A DNA stretch of 47,079 nucleotides from Desulfosporosinus shakirovi. Its GTDB lineage: Bacteria > Bacillota > Desulfitobacteriia > Desulfitobacteriales > Desulfitobacteriaceae. A program made the translations under genes and the position numbers. Positions 32,506-42,206 of the stretch are shown here, one piece after another. The notes beneath the pieces were generated by a model. That model searched no databases. It worked only from the letters and a program-made list of their open reading frames with translations, and was not told where the DNA came from. Within the stretch, counting starts at the first letter, position 1. Each line of letters opens with the position of its first letter. The stretch lies in the NCBI RefSeq assembly GCF_020595055.1, contig NZ_JAJDOO010000034.1, forward strand, positions 1-47,079, in the 5' to 3' direction.

Positions 32506-32570
32506 TAATATAAGGAAACTTGGCCAGTGCCAAGCCCTAGCCATAGGTTGTAAGAAAGGAACATAGCCCA

Positions 32571-33902
32571 ATGGATCTTTTTTCCGCGACATTCAATCAA
32601 CATCAAGTTGCTCCCCTAGCGGAGCGTATGCGCCCAAGAACACTCGAAGAGTATATCGGTCAAGCTCAAATTCTCGGCCCCGGAAAACTCCTGCGCCGGG
32701 CTATTGAGGCTGACCGTGTTTCATCATTGATTCTCTATGGACCGCCAGGAACAGGGAAGACCTCTTTAGCGCAAGTCATTGCTGCCAAAACCACATCGCG
32801 TTTTGTCCGCATAAATGCTGTCACCTCCGGCGTTAAGGAGATCCGTGAAATTATTACGCAGGCTACAGATAACCTTCATCTTTACAGCAAACGCACTTTG
32901 GTTTTTTGTGACGAAGTTCATCGTTTTAATAAAGGGCAACAAGATGCACTTCTGCCTGCTGTCGAAAATGGAACTATTACCTTCATCGGTGCAACAACAG
33001 AAAACCCCTTCTTTGAATTAAATTCTGCGCTCCTTAGTCGTTCAACCCTTTTTAGATTAGAACTTCTTGAACCTCCAGAAATTCGTCTCGGACTTGAACA
33101 AGCCCTGAAGGATTCAGAACGCGGTTTAGGGCAATATCAAACAGAAATCACCTCTGAAGCGTGGGAGCATTGGATTAATTATGCTAACGGAGATTTGCGC
33201 CGCGCCCTTAATGCTTTAGAGTTGGCAGTTCTTACTACCGCGCCAGAAAACGGAATTCGTCATATCTCCCTTGATATAGCGGAAGAATCCATACAACAAC
33301 GGGCCATCCGGTTCGATAAATCAGGGGACAATCATTATGACATCATCTCCGCATTTATCAAAAGTATGCGCGGTTCAGATCCCGATGCAGCGCTCTATTG
33401 GTTAGGGGTCTTACTTGAAGCGGGCGAAGATCCACGTTTTATTGTCCGACGGATTATCGTCCATGCGTCAGAAGATGTGGGATTGGCGGATCCGATGGTC
33501 ATGCTCCAAGCTCATGCTGCCGCAAATGCTCTTGAATGGCTGGGCCTGCCTGAAGCAAGAATCCCCATGGCTCAAGCAGTTCTAGCTATTACAACTGCAC
33601 CTAAAAGCAACAGTGTTGTCACGAGCATCGATAAGGCTCTGAATTATGTTAAAAAACATCCTACCGGAGAAGTTCCCCCCCAACTTAAAGACGGACACTA
33701 CCCCGGCGCAGAAAAATTAGGGAATGGAAAAGGATACCTCTATCCCCACTCGTACCCGGACCATTGGGTTGACCAAACCTACCTGCCCTCAACTGTTCAA
33801 GGACAAACCTTTTACGTCCCCTCGAAAATGGGGAAGGAGTTTTTCACCCCCCCTAAGGCCACGGATAATAAAAGTCATCCTAACCCCGGCTCCCCGAATT
33901 AA
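32571..33902 (+). CDS. rarA: Replication-associated recombination protein RarA/MgsA
   Basis: AAA+ ATPase acting at stalled replication forks. 443 residues: PLAERMRPRTLEEYIGQAQILGPGKLLRRAIE, Walker A GPPGTGKTS near 57-65, Walker B LVFCDEVHRFNKGQQDALLPAVENG near 110-134, IGATTENPFFELNSALLSR sensor 1, and the C-terminal tetramerisation part with KSMRGSDPDAALYWLGVLLEAGEDPRFI and PKSNSVVTSIDKAL. Its place beside the Rrf2 gene and iscS matches Bacillus, except that it is divergent here. Confidence 0.95.
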   Translation: MDLFSATFNQHQVAPLAERMRPRTLEEYIGQAQILGPGKLLRRAIEADRVSSLILYGPPGTGKTSLAQVIAAKTTSRFVRINAVTSGVKEIREIITQATDNLHLYSKRTLVFCDEVHRFNKGQQDALLPAVENGTITFIGATTENPFFELNSALLSRSTLFRLELLEPPEIRLGLEQALKDSERGLGQYQTEITSEAWEHWINYANGDLRRALNALELAVLTTAPENGIRHISLDIAEESIQQRAIRFDKSGDNHYDIISAFIKSMRGSDPDAALYWLGVLLEAGEDPRFIVRRIIVHASEDVGLADPMVMLQAHAAANALEWLGLPEARIPMAQAVLAITTAPKSNSVVTSIDKALNYVKKHPTGEVPPQLKDGHYPGAEKLGNGKGYLYPHSYPDHWVDQTYLPSTVQGQTFYVPSKMGKEFFTPPKATDNKSHPNPGSPN

Positions 33903-33934
33903 AGCCCCTCCCCCCGCATTTATAACCTAAAAAA

Positions 33935-33964
33935 GCGATGCCCGAAATTGGGCATCGCCTTTTA
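33935..33964. terminator. Terminator between convergent rarA and trxA
   Basis: GCGATGCCC, loop GAAATT, GGGCATCGC, then CTTTTATT on the plus strand; A-rich sequence before the stem allows use from the minus strand too. Confidence 0.85.
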
Positions 33965-33987
33965 TTATCGGCTTATATTATTGACAT

Positions 33988-34317
33988 TTAGATATGGGCC
34001 TCGAGCATTTTGACAAGGTCGGGTTTTCCACGGAAGCCAGTAATTTTGTCAACCATTTTGCCCCCCTTGAAAATAGCCAGTGTTGGTATGCTCATAACTC
34101 CATATTCACTAGCGATAGAGGTATTCTCATCGACATTAACCTTCCCGATGGCGATTCGACCAACATACTCATCAGCAAGTTCATCAATAACAGGAGTAAC
34201 CATACGACATGGACTACACCACGGAGCCCAAAAATCGACCAAAACCGCTTGCTCAGACTTCAGAACATTCGATTCAAAATTTGCAGTAGTAAAGGTTTTA
34301 ACATTTGCACCTGCCAT
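33988..34317 (-). CDS. trxA: Thioredoxin
   Basis: 109 residues with full thioredoxin fold signatures: ANFESNVLKSEQAVLVDFWAPWCSPCRMVTPVIDELADEY, VDENTSIASEYGVMSIPTLAIFKGGKMV with the cis-proline. The active site is WCSPC rather than the usual WCGPC, which should change redox potential. AGGAGG precedes the ATG. It lies 26 bases after the csoR stop, so it is probably expressed from the csoR promoter and may serve metal- or copper-stress defence. Confidence 0.94.
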   Translation of the reverse strand: MAGANVKTFTTANFESNVLKSEQAVLVDFWAPWCSPCRMVTPVIDELADEYVGRIAIGKVNVDENTSIASEYGVMSIPTLAIFKGGKMVDKITGFRGKPDLVKMLEAHI

Positions 34318-34343
34318 AATAATTCCTCCTAATCAAATATGAT

Positions 34344-34625
34344 TTACTTAATAAATTTAGCGAGCACCCCAATAAGCTCCTCAATCGCAGCTTCCTGGTT
34401 ATTGTTCTCAACGGCATTACGCATACATCCCCGCGAATGGTGTTCAAAGACAATAGTGCCAACCCTGTTAATCGCAGCACGAACTGCTGCCACTTGAATC
34501 AAGACATCAACACAATACTTGTCACTGTCAACCATACGTTGAATCCCTTTTACTTGGCCTTCGATTTTTTTAAGCCTGCGTATAAGATCCTCTTTAGATT
34601 CTGAATAAGGGGTTGAATTCGTCAT
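34344..34625 (-). CDS. csoR: CsoR-family metal-sensing repressor
   Basis: 93 residues from ATG at 34623-34625 (GGAGG 9 bases upstream). All-helical DUF156 fold: EDLIRRLKKIEGQVKGIQRMVDSDKYCVDVLIQVAAVRAAINRVGTIVFEHHSRGCM. The cysteine in DKYC, the histidine in EHH and the cysteine in RGC supply the Cys-His-Cys copper site typical of CsoR; a persulfide sensor (CstR) or nickel sensor is less likely with this set. It represses its own promoter by inference from an operator at 34642-34656. No copper exporter or chaperone is adjacent. Confidence 0.9.
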   Translation of the reverse strand: MTNSTPYSESKEDLIRRLKKIEGQVKGIQRMVDSDKYCVDVLIQVAAVRAAINRVGTIVFEHHSRGCMRNAVENNNQEAAIEELIGVLAKFIK

Positions 34626-34641
34626 GCTATGCATCCTCCGA

Positions 34642-34656
34642 TACCCTAAGGGGGTA
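34642..34656. promoter_or_regulatory. CsoR-type operator
   Basis: TACCCTAAGGGGGTA is a G-tract pseudo-palindrome like CsoR/RcnR sites. It lies just after the predicted transcription start and before the ribosome site of csoR. Confidence 0.65.
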
Positions 34657-34668
34657 GCTACAATTAAT

Positions 34669-34697
34669 ATTATAGCTAATGCATTCTTCCCTGTCAA
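34669..34697 (-). promoter_or_regulatory. Consensus promoter of csoR-trxA
   Basis: TTGACA (34692-34697), 17-base spacer, TATAAT (34669-34674): a perfect match to the main sigma factor consensus, consistent with strong expression held down by a repressor. Confidence 0.85.
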
Positions 34698-34747
34698 CTC
34701 GGAAAAGTTACTATTCCTTACAATTTAGGAAGAAATCTTTTGATTTA

Positions 34748-36532
34748 TCATTTTACACTGGGTAACTCAATATTTGTCTGGATATGCAATTCTTTTAATT
34801 GTTTGTCCGCCACTGTCGAAGGAGCATGAGCCATCAAATCCGAGGCACTTTGAGTTTTCGGAAAAGCAATTACGTCTCTTATATTATCTTTTCCAGTTAA
34901 GAGCATAATCATTCGATCCAGGCCAAAGGCAATTCCGCCGTGGGGAGGAGTACCATATTCAAAGGCCTCCATAAGAAATCCAAATTGGGCGGCAGCCTCT
35001 TCCTCAGAAAATCCGAGTAACTTAAATAACTTCTCCTGTACCTCGCGACAATGAATCCGAATACTTCCGCCCCCGAGCTCCGTTCCGTTGAGGACCATAT
35101 CATAGGCCTTTGCCCGAACTTTAAGGGGATCAGTCTCGAGAAGATGTAAATCTTCGTCCATGGGTGCAGTAAATGGATGGTGAATAGCGATATGACGTTG
35201 TTGTTCCTCATCATATTCCAAGAGTGGGAATTCTGTAACCCATAGGAATTCGAGCAGTCCCTCTTCAATCAGACCTAAACGTTTTGCCAATTCCAAGCGC
35301 AAATGCCCCAGTGCATCAGAGACGACAGCATAGGTATCTGCCACAAAGAACAAGATATCCCCAGTCTCGGCACGTGTACGTTCAATTAGGGCAGCCATCT
35401 CCTCTTCAGTAAAGAATTTAGCAATAGGGGATTTCAGACCCTCTTCAGCTAAGACAATCCAGGCTAATCCTTTGGCTCGATAAGTACTGACAAACTTAGC
35501 CAGGTCATCGATTTCACGACGTGGCAAGCCGGCACACCCTTTAGCGCAAATACATTTTACGCTCCCGCCATTTGCCACAGCATTAGCGAAGACCTTAAAT
35601 CCAGTTTTACCCACGAGTTCTCCCACATCGATCAGTTCCATGCCAAAGCGCCTATCCGGTTTGTCTGATCCATAACGATCCATTGCTTCTTTATATGTTA
35701 AACGCAGGAAAGGAACGGTTACAGGTTTCCCAACCGTTTCAGAGAAAATCTCCGTCATTAATTTTTCCATCATGGGAAGTATGTCTTCCACTTCGACAAA
35801 AGACATCTCAACATCAAGCTGAGTGAATTCCGGTTGACGATCTGCTCTTAAATCCTCATCCCTAAAACAACGAGCAATTTGAAAATACTTCTCCATACCG
35901 CCTACCATGAGAAGTTGCTTATATATTTGGGGGGACTGTGGTAAGGCATAAAACTCACCCGGGTGAACACGGCTGGGAACAAGATAATCTCGTGCCCCCT
36001 CAGGCGTAGATTTATTAAGCATGGGAGTTTCGATTTCATAAAAACCTTGACGGTCAAAGAAATTACGCATGATCTGAGTGACTCGATGCCGAATCTTGAA
36101 TACGGTCTGCATTTCAGGTCGACGCAAATCCAAATAGCGATATTTCAGACGCACTGTCTCATCTACATCCACTTGATCTACAAGATAGTAAGGCGGAGTT
36201 TTAGCTCCATTTAAGACATCCAATGTCTGGGCCGCGATCTCAATTTTACCTGTTGCCAGGTTTGGATTAATCATTCCTTCTGGGCGAGCAATCACTTGCC
36301 CAAGGATAGAGACAACGAACTCTGAACGCAAGCTTTCTGCCGTGGAAAATCCTTCTCCCATCTTCTCTGGGTCAAAAACAACTTGAACAATACCTGTACG
36401 ATCTCGCAGATCAACGAAAATTAAACCTCCGTGGTCACGACGGCGCTGAACCCATCCTAACAAACGAACGGTCTCTCCCACATTTGCTAATCCTAGCTGT
36501 CCATTTTCAACACGTTCTGAAAATACTGTCAT
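34748..36532 (-). CDS. aspS: Aspartyl-tRNA synthetase
   Basis: 594 residues from ATG at 36530-36532 with GAGGTG upstream. OB-fold anticodon domain ([31 protein letters not shown]), class II motif 2 ([30 protein letters not shown]), bacterial GAD insertion about 290-410, and motif 3 [26 protein letters not shown]. Begins one base after the hisS stop, so it shares the T-box controlled transcript. Whether it is discriminating or non-discriminating for Asn-tRNA cannot be decided by eye. Confidence 0.96.
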   Translation of the reverse strand: MTVFSERVENGQLGLANVGETVRLLGWVQRRRDHGGLIFVDLRDRTGIVQVVFDPEKMGEGFSTAESLRSEFVVSILGQVIARPEGMINPNLATGKIEIAAQTLDVLNGAKTPPYYLVDQVDVDETVRLKYRYLDLRRPEMQTVFKIRHRVTQIMRNFFDRQGFYEIETPMLNKSTPEGARDYLVPSRVHPGEFYALPQSPQIYKQLLMVGGMEKYFQIARCFRDEDLRADRQPEFTQLDVEMSFVEVEDILPMMEKLMTEIFSETVGKPVTVPFLRLTYKEAMDRYGSDKPDRRFGMELIDVGELVGKTGFKVFANAVANGGSVKCICAKGCAGLPRREIDDLAKFVSTYRAKGLAWIVLAEEGLKSPIAKFFTEEEMAALIERTRAETGDILFFVADTYAVVSDALGHLRLELAKRLGLIEEGLLEFLWVTEFPLLEYDEEQQRHIAIHHPFTAPMDEDLHLLETDPLKVRAKAYDMVLNGTELGGGSIRIHCREVQEKLFKLLGFSEEEAAAQFGFLMEAFEYGTPPHGGIAFGLDRMIMLLTGKDNIRDVIAFPKTQSASDLMAHAPSTVADKQLKELHIQTNIELPSVK

Positions 36533-36533
36533 G

Positions 36534-37805
36534 TTAAACACCTCTCTGATACTTCTTGTTTATTTCTTCAACTGCGTCCGCCAGTGAAACTTCCATTTGC
36601 TCGCCCAGTGTTAAATCGCGAATGACAAGCACCTTTCGAGCAAGCTCTTCTTCACCAAGAATTAAGGCATAGCGTAGGCCTTGGCGATTGGCTGATTTAA
36701 GTTGGTTTTTTAAACTTCGACCGAGCAAATCCATACCCACAGGCATCCCTTGGCTGCGCAAGTCACTCAGAAGAGCAAAGCCCTCGATTTGGGCTTTTTC
36801 GCCCAAGGCAATCAACATAGCAAATAGTTTAGGCTTTTCTTCCAGCAGCTTATGTTGTACTTGCAGGGCCGCTAAAACACGTTCAATCCCCATAGCGAAT
36901 CCAATTCCCGGAGTTGGCGGTCCGCCGATTTCTTCAACCAGCTTATCATACCTGCCGCCCCCACATATGGCACTCTGCGCTCCGATTTCTTCGACCATGA
37001 CTTCGAAAGCTGTTTTCGTGTAATAATCAAGTCCTCTTACCAAGCGTGGATTAACTCGATAGACCACTCCGGCCCTGCCTAAGATAGCCAGAACTTTCTC
37101 AAAGTGAGTACTGCAGTCCTCACAAAGGGTGTCTTTTGTTGTCGGTGCCCCAACGGTCTCCTCTTGACAAGCGAAGTTTTTGCAATCTAGTATGCGCAAT
37201 GGATTTCGTTCAAAACGTTCTTGGCAATCGTTACATAATTTACTTTTTCGAGCAGCCAGAAATTCCTGCAGTTGTTCACGGTGCCTTGCCCGGCAAATTG
37301 GGCATCCAACAGAATTGACATGAACCTCAAGCCCAAGTAGTCCAAGCCGTTTATATAAATTCCAAACTAAGCTAATGACTTCTGCGTCCACCATCGGTTG
37401 GTCTGCACCCAAAACTTCAATTCCAAACTGATGGAACTGGCGAAAACGACCGCTTTGTGGCCGCTCATACCGAAACATCGGGCCAATATAGTACAATTTC
37501 ACCGGCTGTGGTTGGCCATAAAGCTTGCCCTCCACATACGCACGGCAGACCGAAGCAGTCATCTCCGGACGCAGGGTCATTGATCGATCCCCTTTGTCTT
37601 GGAAGGTGTACATTTCTTTCTTAACAATATCCGTAGTTTGCCCAACACCCCTTTGAAAAAGTTCTGTTGCTTCAAACATCGGCGTCCGAATCTCTTCATA
37701 CCCATATTCGCGGCAAACTGAGCGAATAGTTTCTTCGAGATATTGCCATTGTTCGATTGTACCTGGCAATAGATCTTGAGTCCCTTTTGGACGCTGAATC
37801 GCCAT
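36534..37805 (-). CDS. hisS: Histidyl-tRNA synthetase
   Basis: 423 residues. [21 protein letters not shown] start, motif 2 [28 protein letters not shown], histidine-binding [12 protein letters not shown], motif 3 [13 protein letters not shown], and the C-terminal anticodon domain. The middle insertion carries several Cys pairs ([27 protein letters not shown]), suggesting a zinc-stabilised insert, common in Firmicutes. AAGGAGG precedes the ATG. Expressed from the T-box leader upstream. Confidence 0.96.
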   Translation of the reverse strand: MAIQRPKGTQDLLPGTIEQWQYLEETIRSVCREYGYEEIRTPMFEATELFQRGVGQTTDIVKKEMYTFQDKGDRSMTLRPEMTASVCRAYVEGKLYGQPQPVKLYYIGPMFRYERPQSGRFRQFHQFGIEVLGADQPMVDAEVISLVWNLYKRLGLLGLEVHVNSVGCPICRARHREQLQEFLAARKSKLCNDCQERFERNPLRILDCKNFACQEETVGAPTTKDTLCEDCSTHFEKVLAILGRAGVVYRVNPRLVRGLDYYTKTAFEVMVEEIGAQSAICGGGRYDKLVEEIGGPPTPGIGFAMGIERVLAALQVQHKLLEEKPKLFAMLIALGEKAQIEGFALLSDLRSQGMPVGMDLLGRSLKNQLKSANRQGLRYALILGEEELARKVLVIRDLTLGEQMEVSLADAVEEINKKYQRGV

Positions 37806-37854
37806 GCAAATTCCTCCTTAAATTATAGTTCAACAAATGCTTGGCTGGCACTTA

Positions 37855-38124
37855 TAGAAAAAAAGCCCTCGTTCCTTGCTTTGCGCAAGGGACGAGAACT
37901 TCTCGCGGTGCCACCCTAATTGACGGTATTCTTCCGCCCACTTTTCAGTCGTTAACGAGACTATCCGATGCAAAGATACTCTTCTTTAGGGTGTCCTACC
38001 GTGTGTCTCTCAGGCTGGTTCCAGTCTTGCAAGCCCTCCCTGGAGAAAGATTAACCCGGAATTTTCCAAAAGGTTTTGTGAGTATTCTACATTTATTACG
38101 TTGTTTCAATGAATAACGCCTATA
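37855..38124 (-). promoter_or_regulatory. T-box riboswitch of hisS-aspS
   Basis: A leader of about 265 bases. The T-box sequence AGGGTGGCACCGCG is at 37904-37917. The terminator stem CTCGTCCCTTGC/GCAAGGAACGAG (37868-37896) is followed by T7 (37857-37864). In stem I the transcript reads GAGAGACACACGG at 38000-38011; it contains GAC (Asp, 38005-38007) overlapping CAC (His, 38003-38005), followed by A. Uncharged tRNA would favour the antiterminator and raise synthetase expression. Confidence 0.92.
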
Positions 38125-38131
38125 TCTTTAT

Positions 38132-38161
38132 ATTTTACCAAATACGATCGTTATTTGTCAA
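38132..38161 (-). promoter_or_regulatory. Promoter of the hisS-aspS T-box leader
   Basis: TTGACA (38156-38161), 18-base spacer, TAAAAT (38132-38137). A second TTGACA lies about 25 bases further upstream without a matching minus-10. Confidence 0.72.
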
Positions 38162-38227
38162 TAATATTTTGGTTATTTCTGTCAATAGATTATTTTCCCC
38201 ACGACCGATGGTAAGTCCCACCAAATT

Positions 38228-38848
38228 TTATACCAAAAAAGGATTATCCCGCTTTTCTTCTCCGATACTGGTCTCTTCACCATGACCAGGAAAAACTCGG
38301 GTATCTTCCGGGAGAATCAAGAGTTTTTTCTTGACTCCCTCTAAAAGCTGATTCATTGATCCTCCCGGGAAATCAGTTCGGCCAATGGACCCGGCAAAAA
38401 GAGTATCTCCGCTAAACAGCCCTTCAGAACATAAGAAACATACTCCTCCTGGAGAATGTCCCGGGGTTGCTATGACTTTGATTCGTTCTTTACCAATCAT
38501 AAGTTCTTGTCCGTCCTGAAGCAGGATATCCGCTTTCTTAAGTACAAGTCTGCTCCCCACATAACTAGAGAGGTTCTTCCTGTCATCTGTGAGCATCCCT
38601 GCATCATCCGCGTGAATCCCTACCAAGACATCCCCCAATAGTTCTCTAAGTTCATCGACGGCACCAATGTGATCCACGTGCCCATGGGTAATCAGAATAT
38701 AATCTACCTTAAGACCCTTCTCCATAACCCAACGATAAATCCTTTTTCCATCTGCGCCGGGGTCGATGACCACAGCTTTCTTAGTTTCCGCACAATAGAA
38801 CAAATAACAATTTGCTCCCATGGCACCCATAGCTTTTGCTTCAATCAT
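38228..38848 (-). CDS. Metallo-beta-lactamase-fold hydrolase, glyoxalase II-like
   Basis: 206 residues from ATG at 38846-38848 (GGAGG 9 bases upstream). Metal ligands are in place: THGHVDHIGAVDELR (HxHxDH), ATPGHSPGGVCFL, FSGDTLFAGSIGRTDFPGGS and PGHGEETSIGEE. The GloB/YcbL subfamily acts on thioesters such as lactoylglutathione or related thiols; the substrate is not known. Starts 14 bases after the dtd stop. Confidence 0.9.
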   Translation of the reverse strand: MIEAKAMGAMGANCYLFYCAETKKAVVIDPGADGKRIYRWVMEKGLKVDYILITHGHVDHIGAVDELRELLGDVLVGIHADDAGMLTDDRKNLSSYVGSRLVLKKADILLQDGQELMIGKERIKVIATPGHSPGGVCFLCSEGLFSGDTLFAGSIGRTDFPGGSMNQLLEGVKKKLLILPEDTRVFPGHGEETSIGEEKRDNPFLV

Positions 38849-38862
38849 CAAACATTACCTCC

Positions 38863-39312
38863 TTAAAACTTTTTCTTACTGTCTAAAAGTATCGTCACAG
38901 GTCCATCGTTGACCAATTCAACGTCCATCTCTGCTTGGAAAATTCCTGTCTCCACTTTTATTCCATAACTGCGCATTCCGGCAACACTGCGTTCGAATAG
39001 ATCCTTAGCTTGTTCAGGGGGTGCAGCTGCCGTAAAACTAGGGCGTTTCCCTTTACGGCAATCTCCATAAAGTGTAAATTGAGAAACTACAAGAATTTCT
39101 CCGCCGGTATCCAGTACAGAGCAATTCATTTTGCCTCTTTGATCTTCAAAAATTCGCAACCCTATGATTTTTTCAATCATCCAGCTTATGTCGTCTGCTC
39201 CGTCTTCTTGTCCAACTGCCAGCAGGACCAAAAGTCCGGAAGCTATGATTCCTACTTTTTCACCCTCCACGGTTACCGAGGCGCGTTTAACGCGCTGTAC
39301 AACACTGCGCAT
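38863..39312 (-). CDS. dtd: D-aminoacyl-tRNA deacylase
   Basis: 149 residues; removes D-amino acids and glycine mischarged on t[41 protein letters not shown] at the start, [26 protein letters not shown] in the middle and [14 protein letters not shown] at the end, the cross-subunit Gly-Pro motif. The ATG follows the relA stop by one base, with GGGAG as ribosome site. Confidence 0.95.
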   Translation of the reverse strand: MRSVVQRVKRASVTVEGEKVGIIASGLLVLLAVGQEDGADDISWMIEKIIGLRIFEDQRGKMNCSVLDTGGEILVVSQFTLYGDCRKGKRPSFTAAAPPEQAKDLFERSVAGMRSYGIKVETGIFQAEMDVELVNDGPVTILLDSKKKF

Positions 39313-39313
39313 C

Positions 39314-41563
39314 CTAACTTTCTCCCGTATGGATTCGCTTGACTTCCGTGATGTCTTTAACCTTACGAATTTTATGCATCACCATTTTAAGCTGTTCCAC
39401 GTTTCTGATCTCAATTCTCAACTGGATATGGGCAACGTCCCCTTTTCCCACACGGGCATTAATCCCTAGAATATGTGTCCGAGTATCTAAAACTGTATTC
39501 ATGACCTCTGTGACCAAACGCGGCTTGTCTCTCCCATAGATTAGAATATCTACGGGATAATTGGAATCCACTTGCTCTGCCCACATAACTTCTACGATCC
39601 GATCACTCTCATCTTCAGAGTGGCTTAGTACATTGCTGCAATCCCCGCGATGAATGGAAACCCCGCGCCCTCGGGTAATATAACCGATTATTGCATCCCC
39701 CGGCAGAGGGTTGCAACACTGTGCGAAACGAATCAATACGTTATCCACGCCTTTGACCCTAACCCCATGCGTTGCTTTGCCATAGGAAACCTGAGTTGGC
39801 ACTTTGCCTTCTCCTTGCTGGAGTGCTGCCAGCTGTACCTTTTCTCGTTCTTCTTTAGTGAGATCCTCGCGCAAGCGCATCATGACTTTGTTTGAGGTAA
39901 GTACACCGTCCCCAACTGAGGCGTATAAATCATCCAGACCTACAAAGTTTTGGGTCTTGCCAATCGCCATGAGGCTTTCAGGTTTAAGAACAGCTGCCGG
40001 ATCCAGCCCCAGCTTTCGGGCCTCCCGTTCCAAGCTCTCACGTCCGCGAATGATATTATCCTCTCGTTGCTCTTTCTTGAACCATTGACGAATCCGATTC
40101 TTGGCCTGGGAGGTTTTAACAAAAGACAACCAATCTCGACTGGGTGCCCCCCCTTGCTTTGAGGTAAGTATTTCTAAAATATCTCCGTTATTCAGCTTTG
40201 TCTCCAGCGGAACAATCCGCCCGTTAATCTTGGCACCTATGCAACGGTGCCCTACGTCTGTATGAACGCGATAAGCAAAATCAACCGGACAGGAATCTGC
40301 GGGAAGTTCCACCACATCCCCCTTGGGAGTAAATACAAAAACTGTATCTGCAAACAAGTCTATTTTTAGCGACTCCATAAATTCTCCGGCATCCCGAGAA
40401 TCATGTTGCCACTCCAGAAGTTGACGCAACCAAGAGAGCTTTTGCTCAAAATTTACGCTTGCTGTTTTATTACCACAGTCTTTATTACTTGTTGACTTAT
40501 TACTCGTCGGCTTGTTTGCACATTCATTATTGCTTCCTTCTTTGTATTTCCAATGGGCAGCAATCCCGTATTCTGACGTACGGTGCATCTCACAAGTCCT
40601 GATCTGAATTTCAAAGGGTTCTCCGTGAAGTCCAATCAAGGTAGTATGCAATGACTGATACATATTTGGTTTAGGCATGGCAATATAATCCTTAAAGCGA
40701 CCGGGGATCGGCTTCCACATTGTGTGAATGATCCCTAAGGCACCGTAACAATCGTTGACGGAGTCTACAATGACTCGAATTGCCATTAGGTCGTAGATTT
40801 CGCTTAGTTCTTTGTGCTGAGTAGTCATTTTACGATAGATACTGTAAAAATGCTTAGGACGACCGGCAATGTCCGCATATATTTCTACTTCATTTAATCT
40901 GTCTCGCATTTGCACTATAACTTCGTTAATATAGGCTTCGCGTTCCCGGCGTTTAAGGGCAATTCCTTCGACTAAATCATAATATTCCTGTGGTTTTAGA
41001 TATCGAAACGAAAGATCTTCCAGCTCCCATTTAATTCGAAAAATCCCCAAGCGGTTTGCCAATGGAGCAAAAATTTCCAAGGTCTCTTGGGCAATTTCTT
41101 TTTGCTTTTTCTCCGAATGATATTTTAGAGTTCGCATATTATGAAGGCGGTCAGCAAGTTTAATGAGTATTACGCGGATATCCTTGGCCATCGCCAAAAA
41201 CATCTTGCGTAGATTTTCTACTTGTTGCTCCACCTTGCTTTTGTACTCAATCCGGCCAAGTTTAGTCACACCGTCAACAAGCAATGCGATTTCTGCGCCA
41301 AATGCCTTCTCAATATCCGGAATGGTAAATTCTGTATCCTCCACAACATCATGAAGCAGAGCGGCCGCAATGGTTGCTTCATCCATTTCAAGTTCAACTA
41401 AAATTTGAGCAACTTCCAAGGGATGCAGAATATAATCTTCCCCAGAGTTGCGCAGTTGATTCCTATGAGCCGCTTCAGCAAACTGATATGCCTTATCCAC
41501 AATAGCCAGACATGCCTCTGGAGATTTTTTTTTCATTTTTACCATTAATTCTGCGAAGGACAT
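39314..41563 (-). CDS. relA: Bifunctional (p)ppGpp synthetase/hydrolase RelA/SpoT
   Basis: 749 residues from ATG at 41561-41563, with GAGGAG 11 bases upstream; the frame is open to 41584 but without a ribosome site there. HD hydrolase domain with [34 protein letters not shown], and synthetase domain with [24 protein letters not shown] (RFKD type, typical of bifunctional enzymes). Then TGS domain [32 protein letters not shown], zinc-finger region, ACT domain at the end. An unusual N/S/T/K-rich insert ([18 protein letters not shown]) follows AAHWKYKEG between synthetase and TGS domains. Order recJ-apt-relA-dtd is as in Bacillus. Confidence 0.96.
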   Translation of the reverse strand: MSFAELMVKMKKKSPEACLAIVDKAYQFAEAAHRNQLRNSGEDYILHPLEVAQILVELEMDEATIAAALLHDVVEDTEFTIPDIEKAFGAEIALLVDGVTKLGRIEYKSKVEQQVENLRKMFLAMAKDIRVILIKLADRLHNMRTLKYHSEKKQKEIAQETLEIFAPLANRLGIFRIKWELEDLSFRYLKPQEYYDLVEGIALKRREREAYINEVIVQMRDRLNEVEIYADIAGRPKHFYSIYRKMTTQHKELSEIYDLMAIRVIVDSVNDCYGALGIIHTMWKPIPGRFKDYIAMPKPNMYQSLHTTLIGLHGEPFEIQIRTCEMHRTSEYGIAAHWKYKEGSNNECANKPTSNKSTSNKDCGNKTASVNFEQKLSWLRQLLEWQHDSRDAGEFMESLKIDLFADTVFVFTPKGDVVELPADSCPVDFAYRVHTDVGHRCIGAKINGRIVPLETKLNNGDILEILTSKQGGAPSRDWLSFVKTSQAKNRIRQWFKKEQREDNIIRGRESLEREARKLGLDPAAVLKPESLMAIGKTQNFVGLDDLYASVGDGVLTSNKVMMRLREDLTKEEREKVQLAALQQGEGKVPTQVSYGKATHGVRVKGVDNVLIRFAQCCNPLPGDAIIGYITRGRGVSIHRGDCSNVLSHSEDESDRIVEVMWAEQVDSNYPVDILIYGRDKPRLVTEVMNTVLDTRTHILGINARVGKGDVAHIQLRIEIRNVEQLKMVMHKIRKVKDITEVKRIHTGES

Positions 41564-41623
41564 TGGTGGGTGAACTCCTCTCATCTGCCAATAACGCTCG
41601 GTTAAGTAACAACTTTGCCAAAT

Positions 41624-42136
41624 CTAATACTCTGCCAAAGAGAAAACAGGGTAATCCTCCAGCTTCTCCCGACCGTTTAAGAACGTTAGTTCAATTAGAA
41701 AGCCCAATCCAACCACATCTGCCCCAATCTTTTTCAGTAAGTTTGCAGTCGCAAGCATTGTTCCCCCAGTTGCCAACAGATCATCCACAACAACTACTCG
41801 TTGGTCAGGTTTAATAGCATCTGCATGGACCTCTAACGTATCAAACCCATATTCTAAAGCATAGGTCTCACCGATGGTTTGGGCCGGCAATTTACCCGGT
41901 TTGCGAACCGGAACAAAGCCGATTCCTAATGCATAGGCCACAGGCGCACCAAATAAGAAGCCACGTGCTTCGGGACCGACAATCACGTCAGGCTGCCACA
42001 GCTTAATTTTCTCTACTAGGGCGTTAATAGCGGCATGATAAACTTCGCCGTTTTTCATAAGAGTGGTAATGTCCTTATACGAAATTCCCTCCTTGGGGAA
42101 ATCGGAAATTACGCGAATATGATCCCTGAAATCCAT
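41624..42136 (-). CDS. apt: Adenine phosphoribosyltransferase
   Basis: 170 residues from ATG at 42134-42136 with AAGGTGG about 10 bases upstream, the usual length; an upstream extension to 42166 is unlikely. [31 protein letters not shown] start, [31 protein letters not shown], and the PRPP loop [17 protein letters not shown]. Salvages adenine to AMP. Stands between relA and recJ as in Bacillus. Confidence 0.96.
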   Translation of the reverse strand: MDFRDHIRVISDFPKEGISYKDITTLMKNGEVYHAAINALVEKIKLWQPDVIVGPEARGFLFGAPVAYALGIGFVPVRKPGKLPAQTIGETYALEYGFDTLEVHADAIKPDQRVVVVDDLLATGGTMLATANLLKKIGADVVGLGFLIELTFLNGREKLEDYPVFSLAEY

Positions 42137-42206
42137 GATCTTTACGCCACCTTTCTTTTGATGCAAACAACTTAGATAATTGTACCTAAACTTAAAAGTT
42201 TATCCG

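Noticed and set aside
32296-32570. 6S RNA or other RNA gene between the Rrf2 regulator and rarA
   Set aside because: This region holds 6S RNA near aspS/rarA in some Firmicutes, but only two promoters and a short inverted repeat are visible here; no long open-bulge hairpin.
34626-34697. N-terminal extension of csoR by 24 residues
   Set aside because: It would run through the operator and consensus promoter, and GGAGG stands correctly in front of the downstream ATG.
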